A stretch of 56,376 bases of DNA from Myxococcales bacterium (lineage in GTDB: Bacteria; Myxococcota_A; Polyangia; Polyangiales; Polyangiaceae), in NCBI GenBank assembly GCA_013297655.1, contig JAAFHV010000026.1, positions 1 to 56,376 on the forward strand, read 5' to 3'. A model generated the notes under the pieces. The model was given only the letters and a program-made list of their open reading frames with translations, was not told the origin of the DNA and searched no databases. Of this stretch, positions 8,164 through 14,505 are shown piece by piece. Positions within the stretch are counted from its first letter, which is position 1. Every line of letters begins with the position of its first letter. The translations under genes and the position numbers were made by a program.

Positions 8164-9087
8164 TCAGCGGAACATAAGGGAAAACGGCTGCGGCGGCGCG
8201 AGCGCGAAGTCACCGAGCGACGCGCGGTAGGACCGGAAACGGCACGACGAAGCGCGGCGTTCGGGCGTCCTCAACGGGAGCACGTTGTGCGGATCGGTCA
8301 CCGTGGTGCGGGAGAGGATCGCGTCGCTCGTCAGCTTCGAGGCGTCGATCCCGTCGCGCACGCGTCGCGCTTCGAGGTGGAGATGGACGAGGTTCGGCGA
8401 GTCGCTGTCGCCGACGAGACCGACGAGCTCGCCTTCGTGAACCTCGTGCCCACGACGCATCGCTGGGGCCGCCTCCGAGAGGTGGCCGAAGAGCAGCACG
8501 TAGTCGCGTTGCGCGCCGCCCTCACGGAGGCGATGGCGCGTGACGACCGTGTTGCCGAAGAGCGGGCCGACGTAGATCACCACCGCATCGCCGATTTGAT
8601 GCGTGAGCGGGACCATGACGATCGGCGCGCCCATCGCTTGCGCGAGGTCCACCCCTCCGTGACCTACCGCGCGCATCGAGCCTCGGCGCTGGAGCTCGTT
8701 CGGGCGATCGAGATCGTAGCCGGAGATGACCTGCGGCCAGCCGAGGTAGCGTGCGACCGGATAGCGGTAGGCTTCGTAGTCGGCGGGCACGTCCCAACGC
8801 CGGGGGACCTGCTCGTACGCCGTCGTGACGCCGCGCGCGTCGACGTGGGAGCCGCCCGCGACGAGGGGCTCGGGAAGGCCGAGCCAAGGCGCCTCGAGGT
8901 GAAAGTAGCGCTCGCCGCCGGTGCACCCGTCGTCCCCCTCGTCGAGAGGGAGGGCGCCGTCGGGCCAGCTCTCGCCGATGTCCGAGAAGAGACCGAAGCT
9001 GTCGCGTGGCTCGACCGCCGAAGGCGCCCGGCCGACCTCGCGAGGGCCGCCCAAGACGATCAGGCCAAGCGTGAGTGCGCTCCACAT
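8164..9087 (-). CDS. M23-family metallopeptidase (LytM domain)
   Basis: A probable secreted peptidoglycan endopeptidase or LytM-type regulator. A hydrophobic N-terminus (MWSALTLGLIVLGG) suggests export. The catalytic domain occupies the C-terminal two thirds: GHGGVDLA gives the first His and Asp zinc ligands, LFGHLSE the next conserved His, and VHLHLEAR the HxH motif. All M23 zinc residues are therefore present, and the enzyme should be active. The roughly 130-residue N-terminal part is not recognised. The gene lies downstream of def on the same strand and converges with the small lipoprotein gene. Confidence 0.85.
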   Translation of the reverse strand: MWSALTLGLIVLGGPREVGRAPSAVEPRDSFGLFSDIGESWPDGALPLDEGDDGCTGGERYFHLEAPWLGLPEPLVAGGSHVDARGVTTAYEQVPRRWDVPADYEAYRYPVARYLGWPQVISGYDLDRPNELQRRGSMRAVGHGGVDLAQAMGAPIVMVPLTHQIGDAVVIYVGPLFGNTVVTRHRLREGGAQRDYVLLFGHLSEAAPAMRRGHEVHEGELVGLVGDSDSPNLVHLHLEARRVRDGIDASKLTSDAILSRTTVTDPHNVLPLRTPERRASSCRFRSYRASLGDFALAPPQPFSLMFR

Positions 9088-9255
9088 ACGGCTTCCTCAG
9101 AGGTAAGACCGCCGAGCGCGAGGGTCCATTCCCCGACCACACGAAGCTCCCGAACGTGGGCGCAGCGGCGAGGAAATCACGCGAGGCCTGCCGTACGAGG
9201 GTGCAACCGAGCGCGGCCGATCCTCTTTCACGCGAGCGGGCGCGGTCGCGCAGTT

Positions 9256-9272
9256 GCGTGCACATTGCACGC
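9256..9272 (-). terminator. Hairpin downstream of def
   Basis: A perfect 7-bp stem, GCGTGCA and TGCACGC, with a CAT loop, begins 23 bases after the def stop codon when read on the minus strand. No U-run follows. It is best regarded as a weak candidate terminator between def and the M23 peptidase gene. Confidence 0.4.
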
Positions 9273-9295
9273 GTCGAAGCCTTCGGGAGCGGCGC

Positions 9296-9796
9296 TCAGC
9301 GCTCGCTGCGCTTGACCATCTTGCGGTGAAGGAGGCGCTTCTTGAGAGGGCCGAGGCGATCGATCATGAGCACCCCTTGGAGGTGGTCGTTCTCGTGCTG
9401 GATCGCGATCGCGAGGAGACCTTCGGCCTCGAGCTCGAACGGCTTACCGTCACGATCGAGGGCGCGGACCTTGATGCGCTCGGCGCGCTCGATGTCCTCC
9501 GCCGCGCCGGGAAAGCTGAGGCAGCCCTCCTCGAACGTGGTCTTGCCCTGCTTGTCCGTAATCTCCGGGTTGATGAACACGCGGAGATCGCTCGGCTCGT
9601 CCTCGGCGGCGATGTCGACGAGAAAAAGCTGATACGGCTCGCCGACTTGAGTGGCAGCGAGGCCCACCCCTGGCGCGGCGTACATGGTCTCCGCCATGTC
9701 GTCGATCAGCGTGCGAATCTCGGGGGTGACGGTCGCGACGGCCTTGCCGGGCTCACGGAGGCGCTCGTCGGGGTAGTGCAGAATCTTGAGGATCAT
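9296..9796 (-). CDS. def: Peptide deformylase
   Basis: Removes the formyl group from nascent protein N-termini. The 166-residue length and all three signature motifs are present: GVGLAATQV, EGCLSFP (metal-binding Cys) and QHENDHLQG (the HExxH zinc/iron site, as HENDH). The C-terminal part (KKRLLHRKMVKRSER) is basic, as is common for ribosome contact. def is often next to fmt; here fmt lies at about 11.9 kb on the opposite strand, separated by a hydrolase/TetR pair, as if an insertion had split a former def-fmt neighbourhood. That history is inference. Confidence 0.96.
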   Translation of the reverse strand: MILKILHYPDERLREPGKAVATVTPEIRTLIDDMAETMYAAPGVGLAATQVGEPYQLFLVDIAAEDEPSDLRVFINPEITDKQGKTTFEEGCLSFPGAAEDIERAERIKVRALDRDGKPFELEAEGLLAIAIQHENDHLQGVLMIDRLGPLKKRLLHRKMVKRSER

Positions 9797-9949
9797 CGGG
9801 TGCGTCTTTTCGGCCGTGAGGGCGCGCCTGCAGCCCTCGATCCGGACAAGGCAGGGGCATAGCGCAGATTCGGCGCGTGAACCACTGGTCCGCGCGCGCT
9901 CGAAACGACCTCCACGGCGCGGATCCGCGGCGGCCTCCGCGCCCGTCGG

Positions 9950-10888
9950 TCAGACCGCGCGCTCGCGGAGCTCCCGAAAGAGCGTGTCGGCGACGGGGTA
10001 GCCTGGCGCGCGCTCGGGGGCGCCCTCTTCGACGAACGACGCGATCTCCTCGATGACCCGCGCGTCGCGGAGGATCTTTCGATGCCCGAGGCCCTCCGTC
10101 GCGAAGAGGCGCGCGTCGCGGAGGGTGCTCGCGAGGTGCTCGCCGCTCGCGAAGGGCACGTCGCGATCGTCACGATCGTGGACGACGAGCGTCTTCGCGT
10201 CGACCCGCGCGGCGAGGCGGGAGAGCTCGAGCTCTTCGAGGCGGAGCGCGAACCTGTCCTCGACCGCATGAGGCAGCGCTTCGCGGACCTCGGAAGGCAA
10301 ATCGAAGAACTCCGAGAACGCATGAAACGCGGACGAGACGCGCGTCGGCGAGGCGACGAGCACGTGCCGAGACGCGAGCGGACGGCGCGACGCCGCGAGG
10401 AGGAGGCCCACCCCGCCCATCGAGTGCGCCACCACCGCGTGGAGCGGCCCGACGTGATCGGCGACGGCGGTCACCGCGTCTGCCACCTCGGGGATCGACG
10501 AGCGATTCCCGGGGCCGTCGCCGTGGCCGGGGGCGTCGAACGTGACCACCCGGAAGCCCTTGCGCACGAGCGGATCGACGAGCGCGCCGAGCTGCGTGCC
10601 GCGCCCCTCCCACCCGTGCACCAAAAGCACGCGCGGGCCTTCGCCCCACGCCCAGAGCGGCAAGCTGCGGCCGTGCCACTTCACGTGCTCGGTGTCGGCG
10701 TGGAACATGAGGGACCGCTCCCACGCCGGCCGCCGGAACCTCCGCGGACGCATGAACAAGTCGAGCGCCATCCGCGTGGCGAGCGGACGCGACGTCTGCG
10801 ACGCGAGCCATAGGCCCGCCCGAAGCGCACGAACGCCGATCGGAAGAGAACGAACGGTCGTGCTATTTTCTGCGAGTCGAGCGGTCAT
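9950..10888 (-). CDS. Alpha/beta-hydrolase
   Basis: A 312-residue serine hydrolase of the alpha/beta fold. The oxyanion region LLVHGWEGRGTQ, nucleophile elbow AHSMGG, acidic residue in VHDRDDRDVPF, and histidine in GLGHRKIL give a full catalytic triad. The substrate is not predictable. A strong ribosome binding site (AAAGGAG) precedes the ATG, 25 bases after the stop of the TetR gene, so it is the second gene of a two-gene operon. A 20-bp sequence near its 5' end (10848-10867) repeats the putative operator of the TetR promoter. The likely role is degradation of a compound sensed by the regulator. Confidence 0.85.
   Translation of the reverse strand: MTARLAENSTTVRSLPIGVRALRAGLWLASQTSRPLATRMALDLFMRPRRFRRPAWERSLMFHADTEHVKWHGRSLPLWAWGEGPRVLLVHGWEGRGTQLGALVDPLVRKGFRVVTFDAPGHGDGPGNRSSIPEVADAVTAVADHVGPLHAVVAHSMGGVGLLLAASRRPLASRHVLVASPTRVSSAFHAFSEFFDLPSEVREALPHAVEDRFALRLEELELSRLAARVDAKTLVVHDRDDRDVPFASGEHLASTLRDARLFATEGLGHRKILRDARVIEEIASFVEEGAPERAPGYPVADTLFRELRERAV
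10848..10867 (-). promoter_or_regulatory. Second copy of TetR operator-like site, inside coding sequence
   Basis: On the minus strand this reads AATAGCACGACCGTTCG plus three bases. It matches the site at 11526-11545 (AATAGTACGACCGTGCG) in 15 of the first 17 positions. It lies within codons about 8-14 of the hydrolase gene. The core ACGACCGT is shared. Two near-identical copies at the two gene starts of one TetR operon suggest a real binding site, though the intragenic one keeps less dyad symmetry. Confidence 0.45.
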
Positions 10889-10913
10889 GGTGGGCTCCTT
10901 TGCGGGCGTGAAA

Positions 10914-11516
10914 TCAAGAGGGGGTGCGGGCGCTCTCGAGCAAGCGCTCGAACGCGGCGTTGGTGCGGGCTTCGGTCTTCGGATCGCCGATGAGCCGCAG
11001 GAGGACGTAGTGGCCGTAGCCGAGGGCGAAGGTCTCGTGCGCGAGCTGGTGCGGATCGAGATCGGCGCGGAAGTGCCCCTCCGCGATCGCGACCTTCGCG
11101 GCGGTGGCGAGCGCCTCGACCCAATCGCGTTGCGACGAGACGAGCCTGTCGCGCGCGGGGCCGGGACGATCGTCCAGATCGGCTATCGCGGCGAAAAAGA
11201 CGCAGCCACCGGGCATGAACTCCGCCTTGCCCCACGAGAGCCAGCCCGAGATGAGGGCGCGGAAACGGGGCTCGCCGCGCGGCTCTTTGAGCGCCGGCGC
11301 GACGACCAGATCGGTGAAGCGCGAGATGGCCTCCTCGAGGACGAGGACCTCGAGGTTTTCCTTCGACGACACGTGCGCGAAGAGACCGCTCTTCGACAGG
11401 CCGACCCGCTCGGCCAAAGCCGACAGCGTGAGACCGCCGAGGCCGACCTCGCTCGCGAGCGAGAGCGCCTTCCGAAGAATGTCGCGATGGGTCGCGTCGC
11501 CTTTCGTCAGCGCCAT
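10914..11516 (-). CDS. TetR-family repressor, probably autoregulated
   Basis: A 200-residue TetR-type repressor. The HTH is LTLSALAERVGLSKSGLFAHVSSKENLEVLVLE, followed by a helical effector domain with the signature GGCVFFAAIADLDDRPGPARDRL, typical of the YxaF/LmrA-like branch that senses small aromatic or lipophilic compounds. ATG 11516 (MALTKGD) was chosen; a longer frame up to 11627 runs through the operator region and lacks a binding site. It precedes the hydrolase gene in an operon, an arrangement that suggests substrate-induced expression of a detoxifying hydrolase. An imperfect palindrome lies 10 bases upstream of the start. Confidence 0.88.
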   Translation of the reverse strand: MALTKGDATHRDILRKALSLASEVGLGGLTLSALAERVGLSKSGLFAHVSSKENLEVLVLEEAISRFTDLVVAPALKEPRGEPRFRALISGWLSWGKAEFMPGGCVFFAAIADLDDRPGPARDRLVSSQRDWVEALATAAKVAIAEGHFRADLDPHQLAHETFALGYGHYVLLRLIGDPKTEARTNAAFERLLESARTPS

Positions 11517-11853
11517 GCTCCAAACAATAGTACGACCGTGCGATTCGTCAAGACCACGCCCGGCCTTCGCCCAAAAGCCGGCATGAACGTGCGGTCGAAA
11601 ACCCGGGGAAGATGGTGCGCCTGCCACGAACGCGCGTGCGAAGCGCGGCGTCGTTTCTGCGTCACGTGACCCTGAACGGCGCTCTAGAGCACCGAACAGG
11701 TTGAATCCCGTCGGCTTTCGCGCGTTTAGCGGCGCTGCGGGTCGTTGCTCCTCCTAAGATAGAAGACTATCCGTCGTCGTCGCGCCTACCGCAGCTTGCT
11801 AACCGCACGAAATCCTCGGTCCTTCAACCTGATCGGCGCTCTAGGATGCGCGC
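11517..11853. other. Divergent regulatory region between TetR gene and fmt
   Basis: No gene is supported. The region holds the operator at 11526-11545, two perfect 10-bp palindromes close together (GTCACGTGAC at 11661-11670 and GCTCTAGAGC at 11681-11690), an inverted pair CAGGTTGAA/TTCAACCTG about 125 bp apart, and a repeat of CGGCGCTCTAG (near 11678 and 11833). The second CGGCGCTCTAG copy directly precedes the fmt ribosome binding site. Their functions are unknown. Confidence 0.5.
11526..11545 (+). promoter_or_regulatory. Putative TetR operator (imperfect palindrome)
   Basis: AATAGTACGACCGTGCGATT is a partial dyad: 14 of 20 positions match its own reverse complement, with core ACG-N2-CGT. 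It lies 10 bases upstream of the TetR start codon, where bound protein would block its own transcription. A 15-of-17 match recurs at the start of the hydrolase gene. Autoregulation is inferred from position and symmetry. Confidence 0.6.
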
Positions 11854-12801
11854 ATGACCTTCCGCTCCGTCTTCTTCGGCACGCCGGCCTTCGCGGTCCC
11901 CTGCCTCGACGCCCTCGCCGAGATCTCGGAGGTCCTTGGGGTGGTGTGTCAGCCGGACAAACCGCAGGGCCGCGGCAACGTGGTGGTGCCTCCGCCGGTG
12001 AAAGAGCGCGCGCTCGCGCTCGGCATCGACGTGTACCAGCCGGCGAAGGTGCGAAACGGGGAGCTACTCGCCTGGATGCAGGAGCGCGCGGTCGACGTGG
12101 CGCTCGTCGTCGCCTACGGGCGCATCCTCCCCGCCGACGTGCTCCGCGCGCCGAAGCACGGGTGCGTGAACGTGCACGCGTCGCTCTTGCCGAAGTACCG
12201 CGGAGCGGCGCCGATCACGTGGGCTGTGGTGCGCGGCGAGAGCGAGACGGGGGTCACCCTCATGAACATGGACGAGGGCATGGACACAGGCGACATGCTC
12301 GAGCGCTTCGTGACCCCGATCGGGCCCGACGAGACGGCGGGGGAGCTCTCGGAGCGCCTCTCCGCGATCGGTGCCCTCGCGGTGCGGAAGGGTCTCCCGA
12401 AGGTCGTCGCCGGCGCGTACACGCCCGAGCCACAAGACGGCGCGCGCGCCACCGCGGCGCCGATCCTCGCGAAAAAAGACGGCCGCATCGACTTCGCAAA
12501 GAGCGCGCTCGAGGTCCACAACCACGTCCGCGGGATGAGCCCTTGGCCGGGCGCGTTCACGAGCGCGGGCGGCAAAATCGTGAAGGTCCACGAGACGCGG
12601 ATCTCGGACGCCGCGAAGGCGGGCGCGAAGCCGGGCGAGGTCATCCTCGCCGACAAGACGGGCGTGATCGTCGCCTGTACGACCGGCGCGGTGGAGCTCC
12701 TTCGGGTGCAGCTCGAAGGGAAAAAAGCGGTGCGCGGGGTGGAGTGGGCCGGGGGACGCGGCGTGCGCGAGGGCGACGTGCTGAGCGGTCCCGAGGTGTG
12801 A
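11854..12801 (+). CDS. fmt: Methionyl-tRNA formyltransferase
   Basis: Formylates initiator Met-tRNA using 10-formyl-tetrahydrofolate. The 315-residue length is standard. The N-terminal Rossmann domain opens with VFFGTPAFAVPCL; the catalytic motif NVHASLLPKYRGAAPI with its Asn-His pair and the GVTLMNMDEGMDTGDML segment are intact; the C-terminal OB-like domain follows (RGMSPWPGAFT). ATG 11854 is preceded by TAGGATG. It is transcribed alone towards the rbfA cluster and ends at a perfect hairpin. Its usual partner def is about 2 kb away on the other strand. Confidence 0.96.
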   Translation: MTFRSVFFGTPAFAVPCLDALAEISEVLGVVCQPDKPQGRGNVVVPPPVKERALALGIDVYQPAKVRNGELLAWMQERAVDVALVVAYGRILPADVLRAPKHGCVNVHASLLPKYRGAAPITWAVVRGESETGVTLMNMDEGMDTGDMLERFVTPIGPDETAGELSERLSAIGALAVRKGLPKVVAGAYTPEPQDGARATAAPILAKKDGRIDFAKSALEVHNHVRGMSPWPGAFTSAGGKIVKVHETRISDAAKAGAKPGEVILADKTGVIVACTTGAVELLRVQLEGKKAVRGVEWAGGRGVREGDVLSGPEV

Positions 12802-12818
12802 TCGGACGACGTCGGTCA

Positions 12819-12850
12819 TCGTCGGCGACACGGCTGCCCGTCGCCGACGA
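12819..12850. terminator. Bidirectional hairpin between fmt and rbfA
   Basis: An 11-bp perfect stem, TCGTCGGCGAC and GTCGCCGACGA, with a 10-base loop, lies 18 bases past the fmt stop and about 100 bases past the rbfA stop. It separates two convergent genes, so it can serve both strands. No U-run is present; high-GC genomes often rely on such stems with or without Rho. Confidence 0.6.
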
Positions 12851-12949
12851 CGCTACGACGACGCTACGGGCGCCGATGGAGCTCCGGCGGCCGTTCGGGT
12901 GTAAGATGCATCGATCGCCGCGCCGGGTGAGCGTCGTTCGCGATCCGAG

Positions 12950-13309
12950 TCAGCCCTTTTGTTCGCGCTTCACTTCGGCGAGCAGCGCGTCGATGCGATC
13001 GCGAGCCTCTTGGCCCTCGTCGTAATAGAAGCGTAGCTCCGGCACGACGCGGAGATCGAGGCTCCCCGCGAGCTCCTTTCGAAGCATGCCCGCGGCGCGC
13101 TCGAGGCCGGTCTGCGCCTCGTCGGCCTTCTCTTTTCCGGCGAGGAGCCGGAAGTAAACCTTCGCGCTGCGCAGATCGTCGGTGAGCACCACCCGCGAGA
13201 CGAGCACTCCGACCAGACGGGGGTCGCGCACGCGCGTGGTCAGCAACTTCGACAGCTCTTCGCGGATGCCTTCTGCGACCCGCGAGGAGCGCTTCACCTG
13301 GGACGCCAT
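12950..13309 (-). CDS. rbfA: Ribosome-binding factor A
   Basis: Small KH-type protein that binds the 30S subunit and helps mature the 16S rRNA 5' end. The 119 residues include the family pattern RVAEGIREELSKLLTTRVRDPRL, VVLTDDLRSAKVYFRLL, and the C-terminal VVPELRFYYDEGQEARDRIDALL. It is the last gene of the rimP-nusA-ylxRQ-infB-ylxP-rbfA cluster; truB, which often follows, is absent because fmt converges here. The start ATG 13309 gives the usual MASQVKRSSRVAEGIREEL opening. Confidence 0.95.
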   Translation of the reverse strand: MASQVKRSSRVAEGIREELSKLLTTRVRDPRLVGVLVSRVVLTDDLRSAKVYFRLLAGKEKADEAQTGLERAAGMLRKELAGSLDLRVVPELRFYYDEGQEARDRIDALLAEVKREQKG

Positions 13310-13432
13310 GAGGCCCCCTTAGCACGGGCGCACGCGGCGACCACGCGGAACGAGGGGCCGCCCGCATTCGCGCGACGGACGGCGGTCGCGCTTGGCCCGC
13401 GCTGCACGCGCCCTCCGCCCCCGCTCCGCGCC

Positions 13433-13753
13433 TCACATGTCGTCGTCCGGCTCGTAGAGCTCGTCGCCGTAGGGCACGATCTCGGTGCTCCGCGCGGTGA
13501 GCTGCGCGTCCTCCGCGAGCTCCGCTGCGCGCGCGACGTCGGCCAAGACCTTGTCGCAAACGGTGTGGTCCGCCGAGACGACACACACGCCGAACACCGC
13601 TTTTTGAAGCAGATCCTGCGCGTCAACCTCCGCTATCGAGACCTCGAAGCGGGCGCGGAGACGCTCGCGGATCTTGCGCACGACGCTGCGTTTTTCCTTC
13701 AGCGAGCGCGCGTGTGGAATGTGGAACGTGAGACGCATGACCCCGACGTGCAC
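13433..13753 (-). CDS. ylxP: YlxP-like protein (DUF503)
   Basis: A 106-residue DUF503 protein, a family encoded between infB and rbfA in many bacteria and of uncertain biochemical role, thought to relate to ribosome assembly. Conserved landmarks are the start HVGVMRLTFHIPHARSLKEKR, the SVVRKIRERLRARFEVSIAEVDAQDL segment, and the central GVCVVSADHTVCDKVL strand. The C-terminus adds an acidic tail (YGDELYEPDDDM). It lies 123 bp upstream of rbfA in the same transcription direction. Assignment rests on family pattern plus the classic position. Confidence 0.92.
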   Translation of the reverse strand: MHVGVMRLTFHIPHARSLKEKRSVVRKIRERLRARFEVSIAEVDAQDLLQKAVFGVCVVSADHTVCDKVLADVARAAELAEDAQLTARSTEIVPYGDELYEPDDDM

Positions 13754-13904
13754 GGTGCCTCCTTGATGTTCCGAAAAGGTCTGCCCGTCGAACCTCGACG
13801 CGGAGGTTCGTCACCGCGACCCCGCTATCGAGCACACGGACGCTGAGCGGGGCGAGCAGGAACGACGACGGCCCGCGGACCATCCGCTGGCGCCGCGCGC
13901 GACG

Positions 13905-14207
13905 CTACACGACTCGTTCGTAGCGAATATGGTCGACCTTCTCGAGCTGCGGAGTCCCCTCCGGCGCGGGGTGGATGCGGACCTTATTCACCGACGCGAG
14001 CGCGTTGAGCGCCTGCGCGACCTCACCACGGCCCATGAACGAGGCTTTGCCCACCCGCTGCGCGATCTCCGCGAGGGTGAGCCGTCCTGCCCCCGCGAGG
14101 GCGCTCTCCACCGCCCCGGCGAGCCCGGTGCCGAGCTTCGCCTGACGCCTGTTCCAGAAGACCATCGCGAGCGCGACCACGAGACCAATCAGCGCACCTT
14201 GAAGCAT
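13905..14207 (-). CDS. Small membrane-anchored protein with winged-helix-like domain
   Basis: A 100-residue protein I do not recognise. One N-terminal transmembrane helix (ALIGLVVALAMVFW) is followed by a basic NRRQAK stop-transfer signal, so the rest should be cytoplasmic. The cytoplasmic part resembles a short winged helix: LTLAEIAQRVG, then RGEVAQALNALASVNKVRI, ending in KVDHIRYERVV. It sits between infB and ylxP in a ribosome-maturation operon, where extra genes are uncommon. ATG 14207 was chosen; the longer frame to 14381 crosses the hairpin repeats downstream of infB. Function unknown; DNA or RNA contact at the membrane is speculation. Confidence 0.7.
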   Translation of the reverse strand: MLQGALIGLVVALAMVFWNRRQAKLGTGLAGAVESALAGAGRLTLAEIAQRVGKASFMGRGEVAQALNALASVNKVRIHPAPEGTPQLEKVDHIRYERVV

Positions 14208-14366
14208 GGGCCGCCTCTCTACTCGGTGGCACGAGGGCCGGCAACGGAGGGCTTCGAGCGGCAGGTCCCGCCTTCTCACGCGACGCCCCAAAGAGCTCGA
14301 CCAAGGTGTCGCTCCCGAAGAACGGACGAGTCGCCCCCTCGAGTGGTCGCGGAGACAAAACGCCGA

Positions 14367-14388
14367 GACCCGCGTTTTCACGCGGGCC
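14367..14388 (-). terminator. Hairpin of the second infB-tail copy
   Basis: CCCGCG and CGCGGG pair around the loop TTTTCA (plus-strand reading), extended by an outer G-C pair across one mismatch. GTTTTG follows within 15 bases on the minus strand. It duplicates the hairpin at 14472-14494, giving two stems in series between infB and the next gene. Confidence 0.55.
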
Positions 14389-14471
14389 CGGGGACCGAAG
14401 CTTCCTTCTCTTCGCCGATCTCGAAGCGCTCGACGATGTCTCGCCGCTCGATCGTGTCTGCGAAGGAGCGA

Positions 14472-14494
14472 GGCCCGCGTCTTCAGCGCGGGCC
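14472..14494 (-). terminator. Hairpin directly after infB
   Basis: GGCCCGCG and CGCGGGCC form a perfect 8-bp stem with a 7-base loop, 11 bases after the infB stop. No U-run follows, so it may reduce rather than end readthrough into the distal genes ylxP and rbfA. Confidence 0.6.
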
Positions 14495-14505
14495 CCGTCG
14501 GAATC

